NCBI GenBank assembly: GCA_021819435.1 | Contig: JAKARB010000001.1 | Span: forward strand, 544,822-608,821 | Source: Pseudomonadota bacterium | Lineage (GTDB): Bacteria > Pseudomonadota > Gammaproteobacteria > Burkholderiales > Burkholderiaceae_C | Length of the DNA: 64,000 nucleotides | Direction: 5' to 3' | Part shown: positions 9,776 through 20,065 of the stretch, piece by piece | How positions within the stretch are numbered: the first letter of the stretch is position 1 | Layout: each line of letters starts with the position of its first letter | The notes under the pieces: generated by a model | Told to the model about the DNA's origin: nothing | Database searches by the model: none | The model's input: only the letters and a program-made list of their open reading frames with translations | Program-made: the position numbers and the translations under genes

Positions 9776-10075
9776 TCAGCCGACCATGCGGCGGATGTGC
9801 GAGGGCGGGGTGGCGCGCATCGCGGTCATGGGGCTGGGCGGCAGGTGCCAGTACAGCCAGTGCATCGCGAAGGCCTGGTGCTTGTCGGCCTTGATGCGGG
9901 CGATCCAGCGCGACAGGAAGATCCCCGCACCTGCGCAGGCCGCAAAGGCCAGCTTGGTGCCCGACAGGTAGCCGACAAAGAAAAAGAAGATCACCGGGGC
10001 GGCCACATCGATGTCCCAGAAGCCGATCTTCCAGGGGTCATCCAGGCGACGGGGGATGTAGGTGTCGGCTTGCAT
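9776..10075 (-). CDS. traL: TraL, inner-membrane pilus assembly protein
   Basis: TraL is a small inner-membrane protein needed for pilus assembly (VirB3 role). The 99-residue product begins with the typical YIPRRLDDPWKIGFWDID and has one or two membrane spans (about 25-58). Its position directly before traE supports the call. The last 15 residues (ATPPSHIRRMVG) are not part of the usual family core. Confidence 0.93.
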   Translation of the reverse strand: MQADTYIPRRLDDPWKIGFWDIDVAAPVIFFFFVGYLSGTKLAFAACAGAGIFLSRWIARIKADKHQAFAMHWLYWHLPPSPMTAMRATPPSHIRRMVG

Positions 10076-10103
10076 GTCAGGCTCCTGCAGGTTTGGGCTG
10101 ACC

Positions 10104-10517
10104 TCAGACGACGGCGCCCATGATGGCGCCCGCGATCACCAGGCCTACCGCACCGAAGATGGCCAGGCCCACGTAGAACAGCACCGGCCCGAAATTGCGC
10201 AGGGCCGACAGCGAGATCAGGGCGACCACGAAACCGACGAAGCCGACCAGGGCCTTGACGCTAGGCCCCAGCGCGGAGATCTGGGCGAGGGCGGATGTCA
10301 GCGGCCCGGTGATGCCGGTGAACGCCACCAGGTCGAGGGCGAAACCAGGCATGGACAGGCCCAAGCCCAGGGTGAGCATGGCCAGCGCCGAGGCCACACG
10401 CCAGCGCTTGTGTGTGGGCTTGCCGGTGACTCGGGCACTGGATGGGTTGCTTTGCTGATCATCCTGTTGGACAGTTTGACGAACAGGGACGAAGGGATGG
10501 ATGATGGCTGTGCGCAT
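10104..10517 (-). CDS. traA: TraA pilin precursor
   Basis: This encodes the subunit of the conjugative pilus. The 137-residue precursor has a long leader ending near MPGFA-LD (about residue 66), followed by a mature part of about 70 residues made of two hydrophobic helices joined by a small polar loop containing SALRNFG. The second helix is glycine/alanine-rich (AIFGAVGLVIAGAIMG). The start at 10517 has AGGAG 7 nt upstream; frames extending further upstream lack a ribosome site. Long leaders and two-helix mature parts are normal for F-type pilins. The signal-peptidase-like traF in the same operon may process it. Confidence 0.88.
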   Translation of the reverse strand: MRTAIIHPFVPVRQTVQQDDQQSNPSSARVTGKPTHKRWRVASALAMLTLGLGLSMPGFALDLVAFTGITGPLTSALAQISALGPSVKALVGFVGFVVALISLSALRNFGPVLFYVGLAIFGAVGLVIAGAIMGAVV

Positions 10518-10644
10518 GGGAATCTCCTGGCTGGGTTGCGCGTCAAGGCCTGACGCAGGCGGGGGCGATCCTGCGAACGTGTGAGCACGTCTCAGGAGGG
10601 GGATGCGGTGGGCGACGGGCTCACGGGTGAGGGCCATTGGTGTG

Positions 10645-11313
10645 TCATGGCCCACCCTCGGATGAGGCTGTGAACACGACCTCAACGCGACGATTGCGGG
10701 CTCGGCCCTCAGGTGTGTCGTTGTTGGCGATGTAGCAGCACAGGCCTCTGGCATCGATGCGGATGTCATTGGGGTGTGAGGGACTGATGCGCTTGATGTG
10801 ATCTCGAACGGCATCAGCCCGAGCTAGCGCGATGGCCTGATTGGGCGCATCAGGGCCGACGTTGTCGGTGCGTCCCACGATGAGCACACGCTGGGCACGT
10901 CCCAGGGCTTTGGCTGCGCTGTTCAGCAGGGTCCGGTGTACAGGTGTCAGCACCGCACTGTCGGTTGCAAACTCCAGGACCAGCACCTGAGGCTTGTGCA
11001 GCGGGGCAGGCTTGGTCACTTCAGTTGGCGCGACGGATGCAAGGGCGCGCGCGTTGCCTCGCATCGAAGGCTGCGGCTGTGCATCGGCCACAGCCAGCGT
11101 TTTGGGTGTGGTGGTAGGACAGGCAGGCTCGACGCACTGGGCAAAGTACGCGTCGCGGCCACGTTCAAGCTGCGCGATGTGTGAGGCGTTCCGCTTAGCT
11201 TGTGGTATCGCGGTTGCATGGCCCTGCTTGGCGGGCAAGGTGCAAGACGAGAAGGCAAACAGAATCACCGCTGCCGAGGCGCTGGTCATGGCGAGGTCCT
11301 GTACCCGCGTCAT
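10645..11313 (-). CDS. OmpA-family lipoprotein
   Basis: This is a 222-residue lipoprotein with a C-terminal OmpA/MotB peptidoglycan-binding domain. A signal peptide ends in the lipobox AFSSC (Cys24). A variable linker (about 30-110) leads to the OmpA domain: VLEFATDSAVLTP, VGRTDNVG, NQAIALARADAVRDHI and GRARNRRVEVVF are its standard blocks. The start at 11313 overlaps the transglycosylase stop (ATGA). It probably anchors the transfer channel or pilus base to the cell wall. An OmpA-like gene together with a transglycosylase at the head of the operon suggests joint cell-wall opening and anchoring. Confidence 0.85.
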   Translation of the reverse strand: MTRVQDLAMTSASAAVILFAFSSCTLPAKQGHATAIPQAKRNASHIAQLERGRDAYFAQCVEPACPTTTPKTLAVADAQPQPSMRGNARALASVAPTEVTKPAPLHKPQVLVLEFATDSAVLTPVHRTLLNSAAKALGRAQRVLIVGRTDNVGPDAPNQAIALARADAVRDHIKRISPSHPNDIRIDARGLCCYIANNDTPEGRARNRRVEVVFTASSEGGP

Positions 11314-11852
11314 GGCGACACCCGAGCGGCAAGGATGAAGAGGGGCTGCTTTGCCTCTGATCGGCTCTGCGGCCATACGGCGGTTGGCTGTGGGGACTGG
11401 ATTGCCGAGGCGTGCAACTGCCGATAGACCTTCCAGGCGTAGCGTCTGCGTGCGCTCTGGCAGGCCACTCCCTTGAGTTGGGTACACGCTGCGTTGTAGG
11501 CACCCACCCCATCCCAGGTCAGCCCTTGCTTGGCCAGGGTTTGGGCAAGCAGCCAGGCGCCCACATGGATGTTCGTGCAAGGGCTGTACAGGTCGCTTTC
11601 GGTGATGCCGAACCGTGCCAGCGCAGGCAGGTTCGAGCTGTTGATCTGCATCAGCCCGATGTCATAGCTGCCCGTGCGTTGGCGGTGGCTGAGGTTGATT
11701 GCATTTGGATTGAGGTGCGACTCGACCTTTGCAACGGCATAGAGCAATTGCGATGACACGCCATATCGATGCGCCGCCTCGTCCCAGCAAGCCAGGGCGT
11801 GTGCCGGCAGGCTCAGCAGCGCAAGACATCCAGACAAGGGACCCCATTGCAT
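11310..11852 (-). CDS. Lytic transglycosylase (VirB1-like)
   Basis: This periplasmic enzyme cuts peptidoglycan locally so that the secretion channel can be built. The 180-residue protein has a signal peptide (about 5-21), the SLT catalytic glutamate in AVAKVESHLNPNA (Glu44), the GLMQINSSN block and the final catalytic-domain motif GVGAYNAAC. Two or more cysteines (CWDE, SPCTN, NAAC) suggest a disulfide. The start at 11852 is set by GGAG upstream. It is the first gene of the left operon as read on the minus strand. Confidence 0.92.
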   Translation of the reverse strand: MQWGPLSGCLALLSLPAHALACWDEAAHRYGVSSQLLYAVAKVESHLNPNAINLSHRQRTGSYDIGLMQINSSNLPALARFGITESDLYSPCTNIHVGAWLLAQTLAKQGLTWDGVGAYNAACTQLKGVACQSARRRYAWKVYRQLHASAIQSPQPTAVWPQSRSEAKQPLFILAARVSP

Positions 11853-11920
11853 GGCGCACTCCAAACAAGACCGATGAATCCGCCAATGCACGTTGCGCGG
11901 CGGGACGGATGGGGTGAGAC

Positions 11921-11933
11921 CGGCACGGTGCCG
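11921..11933. promoter_or_regulatory. Short palindrome upstream of the tra operon
   Basis: CGGCACGGTGCCG is a perfect 6+1+6 inverted repeat about 70 bp before the start of the transglycosylase gene, in the 200-bp gap that should hold the tra promoter. It could be an operator. No promoter was identified with confidence. Confidence 0.3.
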
Positions 11934-12050
11934 ATCAAGGTCTTGTTCAGGTCTGCCGTGGTTGGACGACCTTGGCGTGGTCAGGGCACGTGAATCGTTT
12001 GGAGATTCTTCATGCCATGTGCTGGTCAGAGCGCTGGGCGGTCGATGGCC

Positions 12051-12548
12051 TCAGCGGGTCTGTGTGGCGTGCTCTGGACGGAAGCGCTGTGCCATGTTGA
12101 TGCGAGCTTGTTGAAGGACGCTGGCGCCGGTCTCATCCGCCTGTTGACACAGCGCCACGCAGGCGGTGGTCAAGTGGTCGAGCTGGAACTTCGGGTTGGG
12201 GTGCCGATTGGCGGGTGAGCGCTGCAACTCAAGGAGCAAGTCGTACTGCGGTCGCCACATGGCTTCCCGACGACGAGGCGTATTGGGCGAGCGGGCCACA
12301 AGCTCGGTTCCGAGAAAGCTGAAGATCTGTCTTGCCGCTTCGGGGCCGGAGAAGACCTGGGAGACGCAGGCACTGATCAGGTCAGGAAATCGAAAGATCG
12401 GGCCGACGTTGCGATCGGACTTGAGCACGCCATAAAGCCAGACATGTTCTTCCAGCCACAGCCGCGTTTCGATGACGTCGGACGGCTGGGATTCCACTGT
12501 TGCGGTGTGTCGAGAGTCCTGAAATCCGGGCGGTGCAGCGGTGAGCAT
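12051..12548 (-). CDS. Hypothetical protein
   Basis: I do not recognise this 165-residue protein. The start at 12548 has AGAGG 8 nt upstream. It has no signal peptide or membrane segment and looks like a soluble, mainly helical protein (LWLEEHVWLYGVLKSDRNVG, then FRFPDLISACVSQVFSG). It is transcribed in the tra direction but is separated from the tra operon by about 200 bp that probably carry a promoter, so it may be an upstream regulator or an unrelated element gene. Confidence 0.6.
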   Translation of the reverse strand: MLTAAPPGFQDSRHTATVESQPSDVIETRLWLEEHVWLYGVLKSDRNVGPIFRFPDLISACVSQVFSGPEAARQIFSFLGTELVARSPNTPRRREAMWRPQYDLLLELQRSPANRHPNPKFQLDHLTTACVALCQQADETGASVLQQARINMAQRFRPEHATQTR

Positions 12549-13244
12549 GGTGCGTACCTCTGTTCTCTGATTCGGCAATCGCTCGGATGAGCGCATGAGT
12601 ACAGATTAGGGCCAGGGTACAGCATGGTCACGGGTGAATGCGGGCTTTGTCATGGGGATTTCGGCTCCAGTTCATAGCGAGTACTGACGCGGTACGGCCA
12701 AGATGGAGGAGTTCAATTTCCGCGAGACAAAAAAAAGCCCGCCGATCAGCGGGTGATCAGCGAGCACAAGACGCATCGCTGTCATCACGGTGCGCCACCG
12801 GCTCAGGGAGGAAACGCCGGGCCGAGGTACGAACCTGCAGCAGCCAAATGATAAGGGGATTGGCGGCGATGTGGCCTGAGCACGGGTGTGCCCAGGCCAT
12901 AGAGCAAGCGTTGCCATGTGCAAGTAGCCAGTTTTCCCATTCAAATTCGGGGAGGGCGCTCGCATTTCTGTCAATGCGCGCGGCGTGGAGACGCCGGCAA
13001 GGCCAATGGCTCATGCACTGCAAATGGGCCATCTGGCCGACACCTCAAGGGTGGTGGCGAGATCCAGTTCTACGAGATTGGACCAGCCATGCAGCAACGA
13101 GAAAAGCCTCTGAATTGCGGCGACGCCAACAAATGCATGGACAGCCAAGAGCCCGAGCGCATTTCAGCGTGAACTGGCTGCCAAATGCAAAGCACCACGC
13201 TTCTGCGCCACCCTATAGTTTCTGCGGGAGGCGTGGGAGAGGGG
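12549..13244. other. Stretch without a convincing gene
   Basis: About 700 bp between the conjugation genes and cadR. Several short frames on both strands are open (one of 262 codons on the plus strand), but their residue composition (runs of Arg, Ser and Trp) does not look like protein. The stretch may be decayed DNA at the junction of the transfer region and the metal cargo. It contains one clear minus-strand terminator. Confidence 0.5.
12730..12753 (-). terminator. Rho-independent terminator, minus strand
   Basis: Read on the minus strand, CCCGC and GCGGG pair around a 6-nt loop and are followed by a C and then eight T. It would end leftward transcripts coming from the cadR operon, about 490 bp downstream of cadR. 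Confidence 0.7.
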
Positions 13245-13697
13245 CTATCTACCAAGGCCATGTACCGAATCGATGTGCTGGTGGCCGGTTTGCGAGGGCT
13301 GTTGATTCCCGTTGCTCAGTTCTTTTAGGATGCCGCAGTCGGCTGATTCCTTGGCCTCACCGCACTGGGAACGCAAGCTCTCCAACTGTGCCTTCAGGGC
13401 CACCAGCTCATCAATTCGCTGGGTGACATGACCAAGGTGCTCATCGAGCACACGGTTGGCATCTTCGCAACTCTGGGAGGGCTTGTCCTTCAGTCCAAGC
13501 AAGACACGAACTTCGTCGAGGCCCATGTCCAGGGAGCGGCAGCGCCGTATGAAGGCCAGTCGCTCAACGTGCTCAACATCGTAGATGCGATAGTTCGTGG
13601 CCGTGCGCGCGGGCTCGGGCAGGAGTCCTTCCCTTTCGTAGTAGCGGATGGTCTCCACCTGAGTGCCGGTGAGGTTGGCAAGATCGCCGATTTTCAT
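13245..13697 (-). CDS. cadR: CadR/PbrR-type MerR-family metal regulator (copy 1)
   Basis: A 150-residue MerR-family activator that senses Cd, Zn or Pb. The winged helix-turn-helix is at 1-70 (MKIGDL, ETIRYYEREGLLPEP), followed by the dimerisation helix and metal-binding cysteines at 77, 112 and 121; the tail has several histidines (HQHIDSVH), as in CadR. Cys14 of PbrR is absent, which favours CadR. It is the last gene of the operon czcI-lipoprotein-P1B-4 ATPase-cadR, 33 bp after the ATPase, so it should be autoregulated through the MerR-type promoter at 17551-17581. It is closely similar to the second copy at 50995-51447, with the same length and cysteine positions. Confidence 0.93.
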   Translation of the reverse strand: MKIGDLANLTGTQVETIRYYEREGLLPEPARTATNYRIYDVEHVERLAFIRRCRSLDMGLDEVRVLLGLKDKPSQSCEDANRVLDEHLGHVTQRIDELVALKAQLESLRSQCGEAKESADCGILKELSNGNQQPSQTGHQHIDSVHGLGR

Positions 13698-13730
13698 TGG
13701 ACGCCTCTCTGTTTGATGAAAGCCAGTGGC

Positions 13731-16358
<2,628 letters not shown>

Positions 16359-16494
16359 TTTCGCGACCTTTCTTTTTTGATGGAAGCGGAATCAGAGACG
16401 CGCCCTTGGGCATAAGCGATGAACGAGCCGTATCCTGGGGAAGCGGCCTTGATCAGGACGCTCCCAGGGATGAGTTGAATCCATGGCCGGCATC

Positions 16495-16863
16495 TCATGG
16501 GGTGTTACCCAACGCATCCCGCTTGCGCAACGGCGCAAAGCAGTTTTGAATGTTGACGAAGACGAGGTCGTCGGCCTGGAGGTCCAAATCATTGGGAATG
16601 GCCGAGATTCGCCGGGCCTTGTTCCTTGGACTACCGCGCACGTTGTAGGAAACAACGGCAAACCGGGTGTAGGGCGGGTTAGGACCCAGTTCCGAACGGC
16701 AGTCCGTCTGCAGGGTCTTCATGGGCGATTCAATGCCGCCCACTTCGACCACACGGGCCCTGCGCCAGCCTTCCTTGCGGCCGTAAGTGTCGGTGTCCAT
16801 GCTGGCGCATCCAGACGCCAGCAGGGCCAGAAGCAGTGATACCCAAGTCAGTGACTTGATCAT
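16495..16863 (-). CDS. Small lipoprotein of the metal module (copy 1)
   Basis: A 122-residue putative lipoprotein with a signal peptide ending in LLASGC (Cys19). The family is not one I can name. A clear homologue lies at 54283-54654; they share YGxxEGWRR, a C(R)xELG block, YxRxAVxSY, GSPxxxAxR and a final VxVNIxxC. Both lie next to a czcI gene and a metal ATPase gene, so a role in the envelope handling of exported metal is a fair inference. Two conserved cysteines remain after the lipid one (in TDCRSELG and NIQNC) and could form a disulfide or bind metal. Confidence 0.75.
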   Translation of the reverse strand: MIKSLTWVSLLLALLASGCASMDTDTYGRKEGWRRARVVEVGGIESPMKTLQTDCRSELGPNPPYTRFAVVSYNVRGSPRNKARRISAIPNDLDLQADDLVFVNIQNCFAPLRKRDALGNTP

Positions 16864-17107
16864 GAGAGGTACTCCAGATAGAGGGATCTACGGAGGACCA
16901 GGATTGCCTGCGGCGCATGAGAAGCGTTTCGAGCGCGGCAGTAGTCCTCCGAGCAGTCCCGGAGGGTGGCCGACAAGGCAGGGCAATCAGTGGGTGATGG
17001 CACATGGCGCATCGAGTCCTCCAGTTGAACAAAGTCAGAACTGGTGGATCCAGCGGCGCGGGAAGCTTGAGGCTGTTGGTTTCAGCGGGGAAGAGCGCTC
17101 AGCTGGA

Positions 17108-17464
17108 TCAACTGGGCATACGCCAGTTGGGCTTCTCGGGCGCCTCTTCGAATACCCATGCCCGCCAGGACAGCGGTTCGGGCAAGGCGGTCGAGCTGGT
17201 CAGCGGAGCATCAAAGAAATGGAACTCCACGACGGGCGTTGGAACGCTCACATGGCAGTATGGGCAATCTGTATCGGCCTGGCCTTTGTCGGCAACTGAC
17301 TTTCCGTGCTCCACCGATTTGCCACTGTCCTGGTGCTGATGCACGTGATGCCCGAAGTGGTCGGCGGCAGGGCCGGTCTCATGCGCACAGGCGATGCCAG
17401 CCGCCGCCCAACTGAGTTGGAGCGGAAGGACAAACACCAGGAACAAGATCAGCCAGCGGCGCAT
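17108..17464 (-). CDS. czcI: CzcI-like periplasmic protein (copy 1)
   Basis: A 118-residue exported protein of the CzcI family, first gene of the operon that follows the MerR-type promoter at 17551-17581. It has a signal peptide (MRRWLILF to SWA, about 1-20), then HETGPAADHFGHHVHQHQ, a His-rich putative metal site, and DCPYCH (about 66-71) near the centre. The end has PNW, as in other copies. In Cupriavidus CzcI is linked to control of czc expression. Here it heads a P-type ATPase operon rather than an RND operon. Confidence 0.82.
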   Translation of the reverse strand: MRRWLILFLVFVLPLQLSWAAAGIACAHETGPAADHFGHHVHQHQDSGKSVEHGKSVADKGQADTDCPYCHVSVPTPVVEFHFFDAPLTSSTALPEPLSWRAWVFEEAPEKPNWRMPS

Positions 17465-17550
17465 GGTTGGGCAGTATAGGGAAAGGCGAACAATGGTGCT
17501 GAAAGGCCAAGCGGACAGGCAGTCAACAAGCCATGTCAGCGCGTACCTGC

Positions 17551-17581
17551 ATTAGAAACCCTGTAGTGGGCACAGAGTCAA
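17551..17581 (-). promoter_or_regulatory. MerR-type (CadR) operator-promoter driving czcI/ATPase/cadR
   Basis: On the minus strand: TTGACT (-35), a 19-bp spacer CTGTGCCCACTACAGGGTT holding the dyad, and TCTAAT (-10). The overlong 19-bp spacer with a central dyad is the mark of promoters activated by MerR-family regulators. Transcription would run left into czcI (17464), with a leader of about 80 nt. Confidence 0.85.
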
Positions 17582-17587
17582 GCGCTA

Positions 17588-18118
17588 TCAGCGTGTCCCT
17601 CCCGTCATCGAAGCTTGCCGGAATTCCTTGTACTCATCCTCATAGGCCTGCAAGGCCAACTGATAGCGGATGGCGTTGTCGGCGATTTGCCCACGTTCGA
17701 CGTCCATGTCCACGGTATTGCTGTCCAGGCTGGTCTGGAGCGGAACGCGGTAGACAAGCGCCACCGTGCTGTTGAATATGCTTCCTGATGGTTGCGGCAA
17801 CTGCGACAAGTGTCCCGCGGCCGTCTTTCGAAGGTCACTGGGATCGGTGCCCTCTGAGCGCTGGTTGTTCACGGCGTTCCGCAGGCTGGTCCGGAAATCG
17901 AGGTCTTTGGCCTGGTAGTGAGGGGTATCGACGTTCGCGATGTTGGAAGCCAGTATTTCCTGCCTCTTGGAACGCAGCAGGATCGCGTGCTCTTTGAAAC
18001 CGTCCTCCTCCTGTTCCCCAGAAGGATTCGTCGGTGGAACCACTGGAGGCGTCAAGCGGGGCGATGGCACCGCCGGCGTGGAGGGCAGTGGCAGATTCAT
18101 GGAGATGGGTTTGATCAT
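17588..18118 (-). CDS. flgB: FlgB-like flagellar rod protein, orphan copy
   Basis: A 176-residue protein with the FlgB/FlgC rod-protein domain: LLRSKRQEILASNIANVDTP (48-67), HYQAKDLDF and, near the end, DSNTVDMDVERGQIADNAIRYQ, which are the family's N- and C-terminal coiled-coil motifs. FlgB normally forms the proximal rod of the flagellar basal body. This copy has no flagellar neighbours and starts with a proline-rich extension of about 35 residues (LPSTPAVPSPRLTPPVVPP) that FlgB lacks. The start at 18118 is preferred; ATG at 18100 is an alternative. It is last in a possible three-gene unit with the two genes upstream. Function here is unknown. Confidence 0.82.
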   Translation of the reverse strand: MIKPISMNLPLPSTPAVPSPRLTPPVVPPTNPSGEQEEDGFKEHAILLRSKRQEILASNIANVDTPHYQAKDLDFRTSLRNAVNNQRSEGTDPSDLRKTAAGHLSQLPQPSGSIFNSTVALVYRVPLQTSLDSNTVDMDVERGQIADNAIRYQLALQAYEDEYKEFRQASMTGGTR

Positions 18119-18165
18119 GATGCGGTCTCTGGTGTTGAATCGGATGCCGGATCGAAGATTGATGC

Positions 18166-18636
18166 TCAGCAGGCACAAGGAGGTCGGTTTGGCGGTAGCA
18201 CAAACCTGACAGTCACTGGACGGCGGCCCTGGAGGTGCAACACGGCGGTGATCCTGGTTTCTGGAGGTAGCTCGAAAATGCCTTGAGGGCCGAGCAAACC
18301 GCTGTGGGGGCTTACCGCCGCGCTGCGCCTGCCGTGCGGACCATCCCAGCTCAAAGTGGCACGCGCGATGTGCAGGCCGGCGGTCATGGCTTGACCGCAC
18401 AATCGGAAGTGCAGGGCTGAGCGTTGGAGCATCAACTCGCAGACCAGCCAGGAGACCACCGCGCGCATCAGTTCATCTGATGTGGTGCTGGATCCTGAAG
18501 GCTGAACCTGGGCTGCCACCTCCGGCGCGCGCCATGAATGGGCCGTAAACGGAGCTTCATCATTGGCAGCGAGACGCGCAGCCACGACCCGGATGCACAG
18601 CAAGGAGCCGAAGGATCGGAGCGTCGTGTACCTCAT
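18166..18636 (-). CDS. Hypothetical protein upstream of orphan flgB
   Basis: I do not recognise this 156-residue product. Third codon positions are mostly G or C, as in neighbouring genes, which supports coding. It has no clear signal peptide. The second half (LHIARATLSWDGPHGRRS to TVRFVLPPNRPP) is predicted beta-rich. It lies 47 bp before the flgB-like gene and may be co-transcribed with it. No convincing ribosome site was found, so the start is uncertain; ATG codons further in are possible. Confidence 0.45.
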   Translation of the reverse strand: MRYTTLRSFGSLLCIRVVAARLAANDEAPFTAHSWRAPEVAAQVQPSGSSTTSDELMRAVVSWLVCELMLQRSALHFRLCGQAMTAGLHIARATLSWDGPHGRRSAAVSPHSGLLGPQGIFELPPETRITAVLHLQGRRPVTVRFVLPPNRPPCAC

Positions 18637-18691
18637 GGCATTTGCTCAGGGAGTGAGGGGCATGCCATCCACAAACGGGTGGAACGTATGC

Positions 18692-18976
18692 TCATGGCCT
18701 TCTTCCTTTGGCTTTGCCGTCTTGTTTTCCAGCGGGCGGCTGACCATGAGTACCCGATGCCGTGCCGGTCGAATTCGGTGGCGCTTGCCGTTCCGAAAAT
18801 CGTTTGCCGTTCAGTCGATGCCGGAGAGCATCGGTGTACTTGGGCTGTGAGGTTGGTGTCACCTTGGGAGGGTGATGCGCCAGCCACCAGGCAAACAGAA
18901 GCAGTGCAAGCACCCCACACAGTCCCAAAGCCAACCACACCAGGCCCAACTCCTTGTGGGTGAAGGGCGTGGTCAT
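18692..18976 (-). CDS. Hypothetical single-pass membrane protein
   Basis: A 94-residue product with one strong transmembrane segment (about 10-32, VWLALGLCGVLALLLFAWWL) followed by a basic, polar tail (PKYTDALRHRLNGKRF and a Gly/Lys-rich end). I do not recognise it. It heads a possible unit with the hypothetical gene at 18166 and the flgB-like gene, 55 bp apart. A membrane partner for the FlgB-like protein is one possibility, inferred from order only. Confidence 0.5.
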   Translation of the reverse strand: MTTPFTHKELGLVWLALGLCGVLALLLFAWWLAHHPPKVTPTSQPKYTDALRHRLNGKRFSERQAPPNSTGTASGTHGQPPAGKQDGKAKGRRP

Positions 18977-19224
18977 GTAAGGGCCCCTTGCGCGCGCAGG
19001 ACTGGCCGCTGCGCTCCGGTGGCTACGGGCGTTGTCTGGATGGATGCAATCAAGGGCAGGTGGGCACTACCGCGTCTGCCATGGCAAAACATGGGCACGG
19101 CCAATGAACTTCGCATCGAATTCTCCAAGCGTGATGGGAGGAATTCGACGAGCAGAAGCCGTCAGTTCATGACGGATTCATTCGAAGCGTATGGAAGCCA
19201 GGAATGGACGAACTGCTCGCCGAT

Positions 19225-19581
19225 TTACAGCGAGGATGTCCAATTGGGGCGTTCGAGACGGCGGCGATCGGCCGAGGAATACGCAATCACCGGTGCACGG
19301 TAGAGGGAAGTCTCGACGGAGGTCGGTGTCACCGTGGTGTGCTGGGGCAGCAGCTGGGGCATCTGGAGATGGCAGAGGCCGCAATCCTGGTCAAGCTGCA
19401 ATGACAACTTGCCTTTGCCATTGTCTTGATCGGCTCCTACCTGCGCCCTGTGTTCATGCGCATGGTGCCCGAAATGCCCGGCCGCACTGCCAGTCTCGTG
19501 CTGGCAATAGGCCGCGGCCGCAGCATATCCAAGCTGCAGCGGCACAATCAACAACAAGAAAATGGCAATCAGGCGGCGCAT
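19225..19581 (-). CDS. czcI: CzcI-like periplasmic protein (copy 2)
   Basis: A 118-residue CzcI-family protein with a signal peptide (MRRLIAIFLLLIVPLQ to YAA), YCQHETGSAAGHFGHHAHEH (a His-rich site at about 25-44), DCGLCH near the centre and RPNW close to the end. Unlike the other copies it is not next to an efflux operon; its neighbours are a zinc-ribbon protein upstream and the flgB-like group downstream. No MerR-type promoter is visible in front of it. It may be a leftover from a lost efflux operon. Confidence 0.8.
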   Translation of the reverse strand: MRRLIAIFLLLIVPLQLGYAAAAAYCQHETGSAAGHFGHHAHEHRAQVGADQDNGKGKLSLQLDQDCGLCHLQMPQLLPQHTTVTPTSVETSLYRAPVIAYSSADRRRLERPNWTSSL

Positions 19582-19691
19582 CGCAAAAATGTATCACCAT
19601 CAAATGGGTGTGCCAAGGATGGATGACGAGACATGAGCATGCAGATGCCCACTATTCCCGTCACCAAAATCGCTCCGGCAATGCCAGCACA

Positions 19692-19979
19692 TCAATCGAA
19701 CAGTCTCCTCAGAAAACTGCCTCCATGGCTGGAGCCATGACCAGACTTTTGATGGCCGCCGCCATGTTCACGCCGACCATGGTGTTCACCACGTCCTGTC
19801 GAAATGCCGGGATCCATGTGGGCCTGCGTCGACACGGGGTCGCGCTGGCTCTGTTCAATGATTTTGTCCAACTCTCCTCGGTCCAGCCATACGCCCCTGC
19901 ATTGCGGGCAGTAATCGATTTCGACGTTCTCGCGATGGCTCATCGCAAGTTGAACGGTTTTGCAAGCGGGGCATTGCAT
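19692..19979 (-). CDS. TFIIB-type zinc-ribbon protein
   Basis: A 95-residue protein of the zf-TFIIB family: CPAC (Cys3, Cys6) and CPQC (Cys24, Cys27) form a zinc ribbon, with the family's GVWLDRGELDKIIE after it. The tail is rich in Gly, His and Arg (HHGRREHGGGHQKSGHGSSHGG) and could bind metal. The start at 19979 has AAAGGA about 8 nt upstream. The molecular role of this family is not established. It lies 110 bp before czcI copy 2 on the same strand. Confidence 0.85.
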   Translation of the reverse strand: MQCPACKTVQLAMSHRENVEIDYCPQCRGVWLDRGELDKIIEQSQRDPVSTQAHMDPGISTGRGEHHGRREHGGGHQKSGHGSSHGGSFLRRLFD

Positions 19980-20065
19980 GAAGATTCCTTTCTTTGATCA
20001 GACGGTGTCAATTCAGCGCATCAAACCTTGAAGTTGCATTAGCCTTGGCTTATGCACGGTTCATA

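Noticed and set aside
12757..13032. Possible remnant of an lspA-like gene after cadR (IAANPLIIWLLQ)
   Set aside because: lspA often accompanies Pb/Cd ATPases, but the similarity is only a few hydrophobic residues and the frame is broken around it.
12638..13426. 262-codon plus-strand frame between the transfer region and cadR
   Set aside because: Arg/Ser/Trp-rich, no ribosome site, overlaps the end of cadR and a minus-strand terminator.
19592..19625. Search for a fifth CadR-type promoter before czcI copy 2
   Set aside because: No TTGACT with a 19-bp spacer and CTG/CAG dyad was found there.
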